The notes under the pieces were generated by a model. That model made no database searches. It saw nothing but the letters and a program-made list of their open reading frames with translations, and was not told the DNA's origin. A DNA stretch of 64,000 bases, taken from positions 62,001 to 126,000 of the forward strand of contig NZ_NFHT01000001.1 of assembly GCF_002161445.1 (NCBI RefSeq), in the 5' to 3' direction. Made by a program: the position numbers and the translations under genes. Of this stretch, positions 44,130 to 55,500 are shown one piece after another (within the stretch, counting starts at the first letter, position 1; each line of letters starts with the position of its first letter). Origin of the DNA: Alistipes sp. An66 (GTDB lineage Bacteria; Bacteroidota; Bacteroidia; Bacteroidales; Rikenellaceae).

Positions 44130-46691
44130 TTATTTGATCAGCTCCACCAGCGCATAGGAGTCGCTGCGGGGTTTCGGCTGTTCGAGCACGAGGTGCAGGT
44201 AGATGTCGCCGAGAAGCTTCTCCGAAGGCTTGACCGCCAGCGGAACCTCCACCGTCGGATGCGTCCGGCCGATCGTCGCATCCGGCTCCGCAACGGCCTG
44301 GACAAAACCGCCGCCGTTCAACTGGACCTTTTTCAGCACGACGGAATCAGCACCCTGCGTCCAGCGGATCCGCACCCCGCGGATCTCGTTGAAGACCAGT
44401 GGGTCGATGATGTAAACGAAGCGTGTGGTGCTGTCTTTCAGCTCGATCGGCGACCAGCCCGAAAGTTCCGCATCCCGACGTCCGTTGAGATTGCGGTTGA
44501 TGTCGCGCGTCTCCGCCACCAGCGCCCGGGCAGCCGCAACCGGATCGGCATACGCCTCGACGGGCGACACGCCCCGCTGCTCCTCGGCAAACTTGTACTC
44601 CCAGGCGTCGAAGTCGAACGGAACGCCCGTCTTCTTCGAATCGAAATAGTGCTGCCAGCGCGGAAGGTAGTAGTCGCGGATCAACCCCGACCAGATGCGG
44701 CAGCCGTAATCGTTCAATCCGTCGGGACCCTTGCCCGGACCCCAGATCGTAATCAGGCGGCGGGCATTCGTCTCGTATTCGTCGCACTGCGCCGGAGTCG
44801 CACCCCATGCGCGGGCGAAGTCAATCCACCGTTCGAGCCGCAGATTCGGACAGGATTCCAGGAAACGGTCGGCGCGCAGCATCAGGTCGGCGAAACGCCG
44901 CTCGTACTCCGCGGCCAGCTCCTTCTGTCCCAGAATGTAGCAGCGGTGGATCTGTTCGGCCAGAATGTCGGCCTTGCCGAAGGCATAGAAGCCCGCCCAC
45001 ATGGCCAGATCTTCGAGGTAGGCCGCATTGCCGCCCAGCTCCCCGGCCGCCGCAACGAACGACTCGATCGCCGCGAAGTGGTCCGGGCTGATGTCGTAAC
45101 GCCCGCCCGTCATGTCATAGGGCCGCTTCTGGATCCGGTACTGCGCCCGGTTCGAGCAGATGCCGTGCGACGAGCGCAGCATCCCCTCCCAGAACGCCTC
45201 CAACTCCGCCGGGCACGCTCCGTAACGCAGTTCGGTATAGTGTTTCAGCCACTCGCGGACGGAAAGTTCCCGATCCGACCACGCTGCGTCGCAGATCGCC
45301 TCGTAGAGCACCTCGTTGTTCTCGACACCCTCCGGCGCCGTGCCGTAGCCCATCAAATTGCCCCGGTTCGGCGAGTTCAGCGCACGCAGGTGTCCGTTCA
45401 GATAGAAGTCGATGTCGCCGATCGGGCACGTGCGCCCTCCGAAATTCGGAACCGTGCTGTACACCCAGTGCTTGCCGTAGATCTTCGGCGCGTAGTTCCA
45501 CGTATATTCGTTGCGCCAGATGCCGTAGTTGAAGTCGACGCTCAAATCCAGCAGCAGCACCTTGTCGTCGGGAAGTTCCGAGAAGAGCGCCTCGATGCTC
45601 TCCGGATCCCAGATGTAGCGCTGGTACCCGAACATCCACCCTTGAAGGACCCAAACCGCGTCGGGATTGACCGCATGGATCGACTCGTAGATCGCATCCC
45701 CGTAGGCGGCAATCTGACCGAAGCGCTCCTTCGTGCCGCGTTTCGCAAAGGGAACCTTCATCTCGTTGAAGCTGTCGGCCAGGTAGTATTTCCCCTTTCC
45801 GAACTCCCGCTCCCACTCCCGGATGTATTTGGCCGCAATGGTGCGGAACAGATCCGTCTCGGGCGAAATGAAGTGCGAAACATAGTACTCGCCACCGCCC
45901 CAGCCCGTCTTGAAGAGCTCGACGTCCGGATAGAGCCGCTGGATGCTCTCGGGAACGAAACCCGCGAAGGCATTGTAGATCGGCGTCATGCCCAGTTCGT
46001 TCATCCGGTCGACGATCCGGTGCTGCAAGGCGATCGTCTCGTCGTAATACTCCTGCGTCAGCGGACCGTCCAGCCGGCTCATGTTCCCCATGCGGAACCA
46101 CGGAAAGTGGGCCGGACCCGTCACGAATTCGCCGATCTCCTCCTCCGTAAGCCCCATCTCGCGCCACACACGGGCGAAAATCGCCTCGCTGCCGATCGGA
46201 GCCAGCGGCATGTCGAAGCCGTGGAGCGCCATCCAGTCCAGTTCGCGCTCCCAGTCCGACCATTTCTTATAGGGATGCGTATACCCGAAGGTACAGGTGT
46301 TCATGTAGTAGCGGTGCCGGAACGGCGACACCACGGTGCGGAGCTCCTGATCCGGGAAGCGTTTCGGAAGCCGCACCGTATTCGCCGACCACGTAACGAG
46401 CCCGTAGCCGTTCTCCTTCACGTAGTCGTAGAATCCCCGGCAGACGGCAACGGGAGTGCTGCCGCGCACGATCAGACGTCCCTGCGACGCCTCGGTCGAG
46501 AAGTAATCACGGCCGGCGGAATCGCGGCCCGTCACCTCCAGCACAAGGTTCTTCGGCACATAGCCCAACGTACGCCCGATGACCGCCCGGGCCGCCTGGT
46601 CCGGACGCTGCGCCGCCGACGTCGCACCCGAACTCTCCGTCAGGGAGATCCCGGCGAAAAGCAGCGCGAACAAAAATTTTTTTCCTCTCAT
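44130..46691 (-). CDS. Alpha-N-acetylglucosaminidase, GH89, secreted
   Basis: An 853-residue protein with an export signal (MRGKKFLFALLFAGISLTESSGA). The GH89 pattern is clear: an N-terminal domain (ARAVIGRTLGYVPKNLVLEVTG), the barrel entrance RHRYYMNTCTFGYTHPYKKWSDWERELDWMALHGFDMPLAPIGSEAI, then MGNMSRLDGPL, AFAGFVPESIQ, the acid/base region KYYLADSFNEM and the downstream VLQGWMFGYQRYIW. The human homologue is NAGLU. It removes terminal alpha-linked GlcNAc, as found on mucin O-glycans and heparan sulfate. It sits next to a permease and a GH97. A minus-strand -7 box (TATCTTTG, 46770-46763) lies 70 nt upstream of ATG 46691. Confidence 0.9.
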   Translation of the reverse strand: MRGKKFLFALLFAGISLTESSGATSAAQRPDQAARAVIGRTLGYVPKNLVLEVTGRDSAGRDYFSTEASQGRLIVRGSTPVAVCRGFYDYVKENGYGLVTWSANTVRLPKRFPDQELRTVVSPFRHRYYMNTCTFGYTHPYKKWSDWERELDWMALHGFDMPLAPIGSEAIFARVWREMGLTEEEIGEFVTGPAHFPWFRMGNMSRLDGPLTQEYYDETIALQHRIVDRMNELGMTPIYNAFAGFVPESIQRLYPDVELFKTGWGGGEYYVSHFISPETDLFRTIAAKYIREWEREFGKGKYYLADSFNEMKVPFAKRGTKERFGQIAAYGDAIYESIHAVNPDAVWVLQGWMFGYQRYIWDPESIEALFSELPDDKVLLLDLSVDFNYGIWRNEYTWNYAPKIYGKHWVYSTVPNFGGRTCPIGDIDFYLNGHLRALNSPNRGNLMGYGTAPEGVENNEVLYEAICDAAWSDRELSVREWLKHYTELRYGACPAELEAFWEGMLRSSHGICSNRAQYRIQKRPYDMTGGRYDISPDHFAAIESFVAAAGELGGNAAYLEDLAMWAGFYAFGKADILAEQIHRCYILGQKELAAEYERRFADLMLRADRFLESCPNLRLERWIDFARAWGATPAQCDEYETNARRLITIWGPGKGPDGLNDYGCRIWSGLIRDYYLPRWQHYFDSKKTGVPFDFDAWEYKFAEEQRGVSPVEAYADPVAAARALVAETRDINRNLNGRRDAELSGWSPIELKDSTTRFVYIIDPLVFNEIRGVRIRWTQGADSVVLKKVQLNGGGFVQAVAEPDATIGRTHPTVEVPLAVKPSEKLLGDIYLHLVLEQPKPRSDSYALVELIK

Positions 46692-46762
46692 TATTGTTTC
46701 AGTTTGGTTGAATGACGTATCTTTGATCCGCCGGGGATGCCGCCGCACGCCCCTTCCGGCAA

Positions 46763-46940
46763 GACAAAGATAGGCAACGCCTTTGAGGCCCAACGACAAA
46801 TTTGTACACATTCACGCGAATCGCGGCCATACGACGCCCGAATCCGCAGGCGAAAAGTCCCGATTGCCGGCCCGGCGTACTTTTTTTGCCCGAATGCGTA
46901 TCATTTTGTCCCCCGCGGCGCGCACGCCTGCGTATCTTTG
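46763..46940. promoter_or_regulatory. Divergent promoters of GH89 and the hybrid two-component regulator
   Basis: The minus-strand -7 box TATCTTTG is at 46770-46763 and the plus-strand -7 box TATCTTTG is at 46933-46940. Each has a TTTG upstream, but 24 nt away, longer than the usual 19-21. The bases between hold no gene. Confidence 0.6.
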
Positions 46941-46959
46941 CATACGACCCTGATTTGCC

Positions 46960-49900
46960 ATGAAGAACCTCGCCCGACCCGTCATCGCATCCCTGTTGCT
47001 CCTCGCCGGACTCTCCGCATCCGGAGCCGACCGGGAGCGGCGCGTCCCCACCTACGTCCACTCCTACAACTACACCGTCCGGGACGGACTCCCCTCCAAC
47101 CACGTCTACGGAATCGTCCAGGACTCCGTCGGATTCATCTGGATCGGAACCAGCAACGGACTCTGCCGCTTCGACGGACAGGAGTTCCGCAACTACCTCC
47201 ATGCCGGAAGCGACCGGAGCAGCATTTCGAGCAACAACATCCGCCGCCTGATGATCGACCGCCGCCAGCAGATCTGGATCTCGCTCGACAACGGCGTCGA
47301 CATCTACGACCCCCGCACCGACCTCTTCCGGCACTTCGACGCCCGGACGGCCGACAGTCTGGCCGTCGAAGGGCAGACCATCGAGATCATCGAGGACCGC
47401 GACGGCGAGATCTGGATCTCGACCGTCAACTCCGGCGTATTCCGATACGATCCCGACTCCGACCGGCTGACCGTCTACCGGCACGACCCGAACGACGAAA
47501 ACTCCATCTCGCAGGACTACGTCTCGACGCTCTACGAAAGCAGCGACGGCACCATCTGGATCGGAACGTACAGCGAAGGACTCTGCGCCTTCTCGAAAAC
47601 CTCCGGACGGTTCACCCGCTACCGCAAGAACGAAGGTTCGGAACCGGGGCCGTCGAGCAACTCCATCGACGCCATCGCGGAGGACTCCTATGGGAACCTC
47701 TGGCTGGGGACCGTCTCGTCCGGGCTCGACTGTTTCAACCGCACCACCGGGCAGTTCACGAACTACCCCGCCTCCCGATTCAACGGACAACTCATGCGCA
47801 TCCACCAGCTCACCGAGACGGCTCCCGGCGAGCTGCTCGTCTGCACGGAAAACGGCGCGGCACGGTTCCGCATCTCCGAACTCGGACTCCAACCCGCCGA
47901 TACGAACTCCGCCGGATTCACCCGGACCGGATACATCAGCGTCTATACCTTCCTCAAAGACCGCGAGGGCAACTTCTGGTTCGGATCCCTCAACAACGGC
48001 ATCGAGTTCTACCCCGCACACAACGACTTCACCTGCTACATGCTCCGCGAGGAGGAGCGCATCAACAGCGGCCATGTCGTCAACACGATCTGCCCCGCCG
48101 GCGACGGCACCTACCTGCTCGGAACCCCCGACAACCGCATCCTGCGCTTCGACGAACGCGCCGGAACCATCTCCGTCTACCGCGAAAGCCGCCACCCCGG
48201 CAGTACCGGACACGACATTCACTCGATGCTCATCGACGACGGAACGCTCTGGATCGCCGCCTTCCAGTACGGCATCGAGGCCGTCGACCTGAAAAGCGGA
48301 CGATCGCGCTTCTACCTCAACGACGCCACGGATCCCAGTTCGCGCGTCTTCCGACTCTTCCGCAGCAGCAGCGGCCGTATCTGGGCCGGAACCTCCGTCG
48401 GCGTCTACTACTACGACCGGACGCTCGACCGCTTCCTGCCCAAAGGACCCAACACCCTGATCCGCTCCATCACCGAAGATCTCGACGGTGAGATCTGGAT
48501 CGGAACCGCCGACAACGGCATCTACACCCTCGATCCCCGCACCGACCGGCTCGAACACTTCGAATACGACCGCGACAACCCGGCCACCATCAGCCGCAAT
48601 ACGATCAGCGCCCTGACCGTCGACCGTGCCAACCGCGTGTGGGTCGGAACCACCGGATACGGACTCTGCTGCTACGACCACGACAAGAAGCGTTTCATCC
48701 GCTACGAAAAACTGCGTCTCCCCGGAGGCAACATCGTCCATATCGTTCCCGACGGCGAATGCCTCTGGATCGCCACCGACCGCGGGCTGGCCGCCTTCTT
48801 CCCCGACACGGGGCAGTTGAGACGCTATACCAGCGCCGACGGACTGTGCAGCGACCTGTTCGTCTCAAACCTCGGGCTCCGGACTCCCGAAGGCCGCATC
48901 CTGCTGGGCACGACCTCGGGACTCTGCCTCTTCAACCCGCGCGACGTCATCGGCAACAAGCCCTTCCCGCCCGTCACCATCACGGACTTCACCCTCGACA
49001 ACCGTTCGGTGCGCCCCGACGCCTCCCGGAAGGACGCCATCCTCCGGGAGCCCGTCGAACGGACCTCGCACATCACGCTCAAACACCGTCAGAATGCCGT
49101 CGGGTTCACCTTCTCGTCGTTGAGCTACCTCTCGCCCGGAAGCCTCCGGTACCGATACCGCCTCGACGACTTCGACGACAAATGGCATACGACCGACAGC
49201 CGGAACGCATCGGTCAGCTACAACAACCTCACTCCCGGCAAGTATCGGTTCCGCGTACAGGCCGGAACCGGCGAACACAACTGGGAGACCCCCGAGACGG
49301 TCCTGACCCTCGAAATCCTCCCGCCGCTCCTGCTCTCGAAACCCGCCCTGGCGATCTACGCCTGCCTGCTCCTCGCCGCCTTCGGAATCGGGATCCGGCT
49401 CCTGCTCATGCGCTCCGAGAAAAAACACCGCGCGAAGATCGACCAGATCCGGCGCGAGAACGAACGCCGGATGTACGACCAGCGCATCAGCTTCTTCACG
49501 AATATCGCTCACGAGATCCGAACACCGTTGAGCCTGATCATCGGACCGTTGGAGTATGTGATGAAATCGCGGAGCGTCAACGACGAGTACGGCGAATACC
49601 TCTCGGTCATCGAACGCAACTACCATCGGCTCCGCACGCTGGTCGACCAGCTGCTCGATTTCCGGAAGATCGACTCCAACAACTGCAAGCTGCGGTACGA
49701 CACGTGCGACGTCGGCGCCCTGACCCGCGAACTGCTCGACCTGTTCCGCCCCACGCTCCTCCAACGCGGCATCCGCCTCGTCGAGGAGATCCCCGACGAC
49801 GGTCCGACGATCGTCTCGGACCGCGACGCCCTGACGAAGATCATCAACAACCTGCTCTCCAACGCCGTGAAATTCGCACGGCGCGAAATCGACATCCGGC

Positions 49901-51156
49901 TCACCGCCTCCGACCAGGGAATCGGAATGACGGTCCGCGACGACGGGCCGGGCATCCCGCCCGACGAGTGCGAACGGATCTTCGACGCCTTCTACCAGGC
50001 CAGCAACAACAAGGCTGCCGACGGTCGGGGGGGGGTCGGGATCGGTCTGCACATGTGCCGGACCTACGTACGGCTGATGAACGGCACGATCACGGCGTCG
50101 GCCCGCGACGACGGGGAGCCGGGCGCCCTGTTCAGGCTCTTCCTGCCCCATCCCGCCCCGGAATCCCCGAAGCAGGAGAAGGCTCCCGCATCTGCTCCGG
50201 AGAGCGAGGCCGGAGCGGATGCGCCGCGTTCCGGGACGGCCGTCCCGGCCCCGCAGCCCGACGCCGGGCGTCCCGAGACGGATGACATGCCGGAATCCGG
50301 CACGAAAGAGCCCGCCGATGCCGACGCACAGGCGATTTCCGGAGACGGTACGGCGGAGACCAGGAAGCGCACCCGCTCGCTGCTGGTCGTGGACGACAAC
50401 GTGGAGATCCTGGATTTCCTGGTCCGGGTGCTCGGGAACGACTACTTCGTCATCTCGACCGAAAGCGGCGAACAGGCTCTCGACCTGCTCCGCAACAACG
50501 ACATCGATCTTGTCGTGAGCGACATCATGATGGAGGGCATCGACGGCATCGAACTCTGCCGCCGGATCAAGAACGACATCGGAACGAGCCACATCCCGGT
50601 CATCCTGCTGACGGCGAAAACCGACCTCGGCACCAAGATCGAAGGTCTCGAATGCGGAGCCGACGCCTACATCGAGAAACCCTTCTCGCCCGAGCACCTC
50701 AAAGCCCAGATCGCCAATCTCCTCGTGCGCCTCGACGAGATCCGGCGCCACTATTCCGAAGCGCCGATGAGCGAGTTCCGGACCATCTCCCACAACCGAC
50801 TCGACGAGGAGTTCATCGACAGGTGCCGGAGCATCATCATCGCACACATGAGCGAGCCCGATCTCTCGGTCGAACTCCTCGCCCGCGAACTCGCCATGAG
50901 CCGCACGTCGATCTTCAAGAAGCTCAAAGCCGTCACGGGCATGACCCCGAACGACTTCATGAAGCTCATCCGGCTCAAAGAGGCCTCGCGACTGCTGGCC
51001 GAGGGGCGTTACCGCATCTCCGAAATCGGGTTCATCGCCGGGTTCAGTTCGTCGTCCTATTTCGCCAAGTGCTTCGCCAAACAGTTCGGGGTCCTGCCCA
51101 CCGAATTCCTCCGCAACCTCGAACGCCAGAACGCGCGCCCCGAGGGTAAAGAGTGA
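46960..51156 (+). CDS. Hybrid two-component system regulator (HTCS)
   Basis: A 1398-residue one-protein sensor and regulator. After a signal peptide, about 14 beta-propeller repeats of the reg_prop type span residues 30-690 (for example VQDSVGFIWIGTSNGLCRFDG). A Y_Y_Y domain, about 700-780, follows. A membrane helix (about 788-815) leads to the histidine-kinase dimerisation domain (FFTNIAHEIRTPLSLIIG, His851) and the ATPase domain (NNLLSNAVKFA, DDGPGIPPDE, GGVGIGLHM). After an acidic Pro/Ala-rich linker (about 1065-1145) comes a receiver domain (LLVVDDNVEIL, Asp1188, TAKTD, IEKPF) and an AraC-type DNA-binding domain (about 1290-1390). The propeller faces the periplasm and senses the ligand. 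Its own operon is probably the one downstream. Confidence 0.95.
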   Translation: MKNLARPVIASLLLLAGLSASGADRERRVPTYVHSYNYTVRDGLPSNHVYGIVQDSVGFIWIGTSNGLCRFDGQEFRNYLHAGSDRSSISSNNIRRLMIDRRQQIWISLDNGVDIYDPRTDLFRHFDARTADSLAVEGQTIEIIEDRDGEIWISTVNSGVFRYDPDSDRLTVYRHDPNDENSISQDYVSTLYESSDGTIWIGTYSEGLCAFSKTSGRFTRYRKNEGSEPGPSSNSIDAIAEDSYGNLWLGTVSSGLDCFNRTTGQFTNYPASRFNGQLMRIHQLTETAPGELLVCTENGAARFRISELGLQPADTNSAGFTRTGYISVYTFLKDREGNFWFGSLNNGIEFYPAHNDFTCYMLREEERINSGHVVNTICPAGDGTYLLGTPDNRILRFDERAGTISVYRESRHPGSTGHDIHSMLIDDGTLWIAAFQYGIEAVDLKSGRSRFYLNDATDPSSRVFRLFRSSSGRIWAGTSVGVYYYDRTLDRFLPKGPNTLIRSITEDLDGEIWIGTADNGIYTLDPRTDRLEHFEYDRDNPATISRNTISALTVDRANRVWVGTTGYGLCCYDHDKKRFIRYEKLRLPGGNIVHIVPDGECLWIATDRGLAAFFPDTGQLRRYTSADGLCSDLFVSNLGLRTPEGRILLGTTSGLCLFNPRDVIGNKPFPPVTITDFTLDNRSVRPDASRKDAILREPVERTSHITLKHRQNAVGFTFSSLSYLSPGSLRYRYRLDDFDDKWHTTDSRNASVSYNNLTPGKYRFRVQAGTGEHNWETPETVLTLEILPPLLLSKPALAIYACLLLAAFGIGIRLLLMRSEKKHRAKIDQIRRENERRMYDQRISFFTNIAHEIRTPLSLIIGPLEYVMKSRSVNDEYGEYLSVIERNYHRLRTLVDQLLDFRKIDSNNCKLRYDTCDVGALTRELLDLFRPTLLQRGIRLVEEIPDDGPTIVSDRDALTKIINNLLSNAVKFARREIDIRLTASDQGIGMTVRDDGPGIPPDECERIFDAFYQASNNKAADGRGGVGIGLHMCRTYVRLMNGTITASARDDGEPGALFRLFLPHPAPESPKQEKAPASAPESEAGADAPRSGTAVPAPQPDAGRPETDDMPESGTKEPADADAQAISGDGTAETRKRTRSLLVVDDNVEILDFLVRVLGNDYFVISTESGEQALDLLRNNDIDLVVSDIMMEGIDGIELCRRIKNDIGTSHIPVILLTAKTDLGTKIEGLECGADAYIEKPFSPEHLKAQIANLLVRLDEIRRHYSEAPMSEFRTISHNRLDEEFIDRCRSIIIAHMSEPDLSVELLARELAMSRTSIFKKLKAVTGMTPNDFMKLIRLKEASRLLAEGRYRISEIGFIAGFSSSSYFAKCFAKQFGVLPTEFLRNLERQNARPEGKE

Positions 51157-51335
51157 CCCGAAGGACTCCCGAAAGGCCTTTTCCGGGCCGGAATCCGATT
51201 TTATCGTAAAAATGAATGATATTGTCTCGCTCCGTGACGGGCGAAACCTAATTTTATACTCGGAAAAACCCGGGTCGGAAACTACTGCAAGACCTATAAT
51301 ATAGAATGGAAACAGAAACCTTAAAAAACCGACTG

Positions 51336-52427
51336 ATGAAAAAAATCTTGCTTTTTGTTGTGACGGGCGTTCTCGCGCTGACGGGATGCCAGAGTGACGA
51401 GGAGGGCGGATCCGTAAACGCCATCTCGCTCGGAGCGCCTTCGAAAACCCAGTTCGACCACCGCGGCGGTCTGGGCAGTGTCGACGTGTATGCAGGAAAC
51501 AAGACCGTAACCGCCGAGTCGAGCAACCCGGAGTGGTGTCCCGTGACGGTCTTCGACAACCGCACCATAGCGTTCAACCTCTACGAGAACCTCGGCGACA
51601 AGGAGCGTACGGCCACCGTCACCGTGTCGGCCGAAGGACTCCCTTCGGAGCAGTTCTCCGTGACGCAGGACCGCCTCAAAGGGCCCGTCATCACCCCCAC
51701 GACCCTCAACTTCACCTCCGACCAACGCACGATCTCCGTCGAGATCATCGCCTCATGCGCCTATGAGATCGTCGCCGAAGCCAATCCCGACGAGACCTTC
51801 TCGTGGAAAAAATCCGCCGACGGAAAGGTCGTCGACTTCACCTCGAAGGACCCCGGAAACTACGAAGTCGACGGCCGCGTGCTCTTCGTCCCCGAAGAGG
51901 GCGAGGAGGTTCCCGTAACGCTCAAACTCGAACGGATGAACCCCTACGAATTCCTCATCGGCGAGTGGCGCATCGACCAGTGCGACCAGTCGGCAGAGCA
52001 GGGCGGCCCGACGTCGATCATCATCAGCCGCCGCATCGACGGGTATGACTACAACCTCTGGTTCGTCGGTGTCGACGAAATCAACACGACCTATCCCGTC
52101 CGGGCCGGATACGAGGACGGAAAGGTCTTCATCTACGGCGCACAGGAGATGGGCAACGACGGGTCGAACTTCTACAACCTCCACTACAACGGCCTCATCA
52201 ACGGCAAGGGAACCTACATCTTCACGTACAGCGGCGATACGATCTGCTGGTCGGCAACGCCCGAGTACGACGACAACGAAAACCGTGTGAAACTCTCCTT
52301 CGCCGACAGCGGAAAGGGTTCGGGAAGCGTCGCCGAGACGATGAAGATCTTCAAGGGCCCGGCCTACTTCAACTTCCAGACGAACCTGTTCTCCACCGAC
52401 AACCTCGTCATCTCGAAGGCGTACTGA
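51336..52427 (+). CDS. BACON-domain lipoprotein, first gene of the peptidase operon
   Basis: A 363-residue lipoprotein (MKKILLFVVTGVLALTGC, Cys18). An in-frame ATG at 51306 is a possible earlier start. Residues of about 35-115 resemble a BACON domain (WCPVTVFDNRTIAFNLYENLGDKERTATVTVSAEGLPSEQFSVTQDR). A second such repeat follows, and the C-terminal 170 residues (YEFLIGEWRIDQCDQSAEQGGPTSIIISRR) form a beta-rich domain that I do not recognise. It is likely a surface protein that binds the ligand of the transport system. It lies between the regulator and SusC. An intercistronic hairpin separates it from SusC. Confidence 0.75.
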   Translation: MKKILLFVVTGVLALTGCQSDEEGGSVNAISLGAPSKTQFDHRGGLGSVDVYAGNKTVTAESSNPEWCPVTVFDNRTIAFNLYENLGDKERTATVTVSAEGLPSEQFSVTQDRLKGPVITPTTLNFTSDQRTISVEIIASCAYEIVAEANPDETFSWKKSADGKVVDFTSKDPGNYEVDGRVLFVPEEGEEVPVTLKLERMNPYEFLIGEWRIDQCDQSAEQGGPTSIIISRRIDGYDYNLWFVGVDEINTTYPVRAGYEDGKVFIYGAQEMGNDGSNFYNLHYNGLINGKGTYIFTYSGDTICWSATPEYDDNENRVKLSFADSGKGSGSVAETMKIFKGPAYFNFQTNLFSTDNLVISKAY

Positions 52428-52450
52428 CCTCCGAAAACCCGTGATGCGCA

Positions 52451-52483
52451 GCGCGGCGGGGCTGCCCGCCATCCCCGCCGCGC
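52451..52483. repeat. Intercistronic GC-rich hairpin before the second SusC gene
   Basis: GCGCGGCGGGG and CCCCGCCGCGC pair over 11 bp around an 11-nt loop. It lies between the BACON lipoprotein and the SusC gene. With no T run it more likely tunes relative mRNA levels than ends transcription. Confidence 0.6.
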
Positions 52484-52525
52484 CCCCGCACCGCAGACCA
52501 ACCTCAAACCCAGATTTCACGCTTC

Positions 52526-55500
52526 ATGAAAAGATTCATACTACTTGTTCTGTTGCTCGCCGGGACGCTCGGGTACGCCGCAGCCCAGCAAACCCGCACG
52601 GTAACGGGTCGGGTCGCCGATGAAACCGGCCTCCCGATGATCGGCGCCGTCGTCCAGGTCGTCGGGACCAACAACGCCACGACTACCGGCCCCGAAGGAA
52701 TCTATACGCTCAAAAACGTCGCCCACGGCGCCGTCCTGCGCGTGAGCTTCCTCGGGTACGACAACCTCGAAAAAACCGCCGATGCCGACCGCATCGACTT
52801 CGACCTCACGTCCAGCTCCCAGCAGATCGCCTCGGTCGTCGTGACCGGCATGCAGAAGATGGACAAGCGCATCTTCACCGGAGCCACCGACCAGCTGGTC
52901 GCCTCCGACGTCAAACTCGACGGTATCGGCGAGATCAGCCGCAGTCTCGAAGGCCGTGCCGCCGGCGTCTCCGTGCAGAACGTCTCCGGTACGTTCGGCG
53001 CCGCACCCAAGATCCGCGTCCGCGGCGCCACCTCCATCTACGGCGATTCGAAACCCCTCTGGGTCGTCGACGGCGTGATCATGGAGGATGTCGTCGACGT
53101 CGACGCCAACTCCCTCTCGTCGGGCGACGCCACGACGCTCATCAGCTCCGCCATCGCCGGACTCAACTCCGACGACATCGAGAGCTTCCAGATCCTCAAG
53201 GACGGCTCCGCAACCTCGATCTACGGCGCCCGCGCCATGGCCGGCGTGATCGTCGTCACGACCAAGAAGGGCAAGGCCGGCGAGGCCCGCGTCAGCTACA
53301 CCGGCGAGTACTCCATGCGCCTGATCCCCTCCTACGCGAACTTCAACATCATGAACTCCCAGGAGCAGATGGCCGTCTACAAGGAGATGTACGACAAGGG
53401 CTGGCTCAACTACGCCGACAACGTCTACGCATCGAGCAGCGGCGTCTACGGCAAGATGTCGCAGCTGATCAACTCCTACGACCCCACGACCGGCTACGGC
53501 GTGCCCAACACGGTCGAGGGCCGGAACGCCTACCTGCGCCAGGCCGAATTCCGCAATACCGACTGGTTCAAGGAGCTCTTCCGCGCAAGCATCCAGCACA
53601 GCCATTCGGTCAGCATCTCCTCCGGGTCCGAGAAGGGATCCTACTATGCGTCGGTCGGCGCCCTGGTCGATCCGGGCTGGACCATCCAGAGCAAGGTCAA
53701 CCGCTACACCGCGCTCTTCAACACCACGCAGAACATCCTCAAGGACAAACTCACGCTCAATATCATCGGCAACGCCTCCTACCGCCAGCAGCGCGCACCC
53801 GGAACCCTCAGCTCGGAGACCGACCCCGTGTTCGGCACCGTGACGCGCGACTTCGACATCAACCCCTACTCCTATGCGCTGCGCACCTCGCGCACGCTCG
53901 ACCCCGACGAGTTCTACACGCGCAACTACACGCCCTTCAACATCAAGGACGAGCTGTCGAAGAACTACATGGATCTGAACGTCGTGGACACGAAGTTCCA
54001 GGCCGAACTCAAATGGAAGATCACCCCGAAACTCGAAGTCGCGGCCCTCGGAGCCATCAAATACTCGGCCTCGACCACCGAACACCACGTCAAGGAGGGT
54101 TCGAACATGGCCGAAACCTACCGCTCGATGCCCAACTCGGTGATCCAGGGGCTGAACCCCTATCTCTACGACAACCCCGACACCTCGACCGAGAAGTACT
54201 CGATCCTGCCCGAGGGAGGTATCTACCGCCGCAACGACTACCGCGCCAACAGCTATGACTTCCGCGCCTCGATGACCTACAACGACGTCTTCAACGAAAA
54301 GCACATCGTCAATGCCTACGCCGCCGCCGAGATCAACGCCCTCGACCGTTCGTCGACCGCCTTCACCGGATGGGGTCTGCAATACTCGCTCGGAAACACC
54401 CCCTACTACATTCTCGACCTCTTCAAGAAGCAGATCGAAGACAACACGCAGTATTACAGCATGTCGAACACGAGCGAGCGCAACGTCGCATTCGCCGCAA
54501 CAGCCTCCTACTCCTACGACTACCGCTACACGATCAACGGTACAATCCGCTACGAGGGCTCGAACCGGCTGGGACGCTCGCGCCAGGCACGCTGGCTCCC
54601 GACCTGGAACGTCGCCGGAAAGTGGGCCGTCGATCAGGAGGCCTTCTTCGAGGCGCTCAACCCTGCGATCTCGACCCTCGCCCTGCGTCTCTCCTACTCG
54701 CTGACGGCCGACCGCGGACCCTCGTCGGTCAGCAACTCCACCGTCACGATCTATCCCACGAACCCCTGGCGCGGAGACACCGACATCACCGAATCCGGAC
54801 TGGTCATCTCCGCCAACGAGAACTCCGAACTCACCTATGAGAAGAAACACGAGTTCAACATCGGTCTCGACATGGGATTCCTCAACAACCGCATCTCGCT
54901 CTCGGTCGACGCTTACAAGCGCAACAACTTCGACCTGATCGGATACACCATCACCCCGGGTCTGGGCGGTTTCGTCAGCCAGATGGGAAACGTCGCCGCC
55001 ATGAAGTCCCACGGCGTCGAACTCTCGCTCTTCACGCGCAACATCCAGAAGAAGGACTTCTCCTGGGAGAGCAGCTTCATTTTCTCCTGGATGGACAACA
55101 CGGTGACCAAGCTCCGCTCCGACACCAACATCATGGGATTCATCACCGGATCGGGATTCTCGCTGGAAGGGAAACCCCGCGGATCGCTCTTCTCGTTGCA
55201 GTTCATGGGACTCGACGACATGGGTATCCCCACGTTCCTCAACTCCGACGGAACCATCACCTCGACGGGCATCAACTTCCAGGAGACCCAGAACTTCGAC
55301 CACCTGGTCTACGAGGGTCCGGTGGATCCCACCATCACGGGAAGCTTCGGGAACGTATTCCGCTACAAGGGTTTCACGCTCAACGTCTTCATGACCTACT
55401 CGTTCGGAAACTTCGTGCGTCTCGATCCGATCTTTTCGAGCGCCTACTCCGATCTGACGGCCATGCCGCGCGAATTCAAGGACCGCTTCATCAACCCCGG

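Noticed and set aside
42690..46715. A 1341-codon plus-strand frame opposite the PAT permease and GH89
   Set aside because: Both minus-strand genes have clear family motifs and signal sequences. The plus frame is Arg/His/Pro-rich and has no start context or domain.
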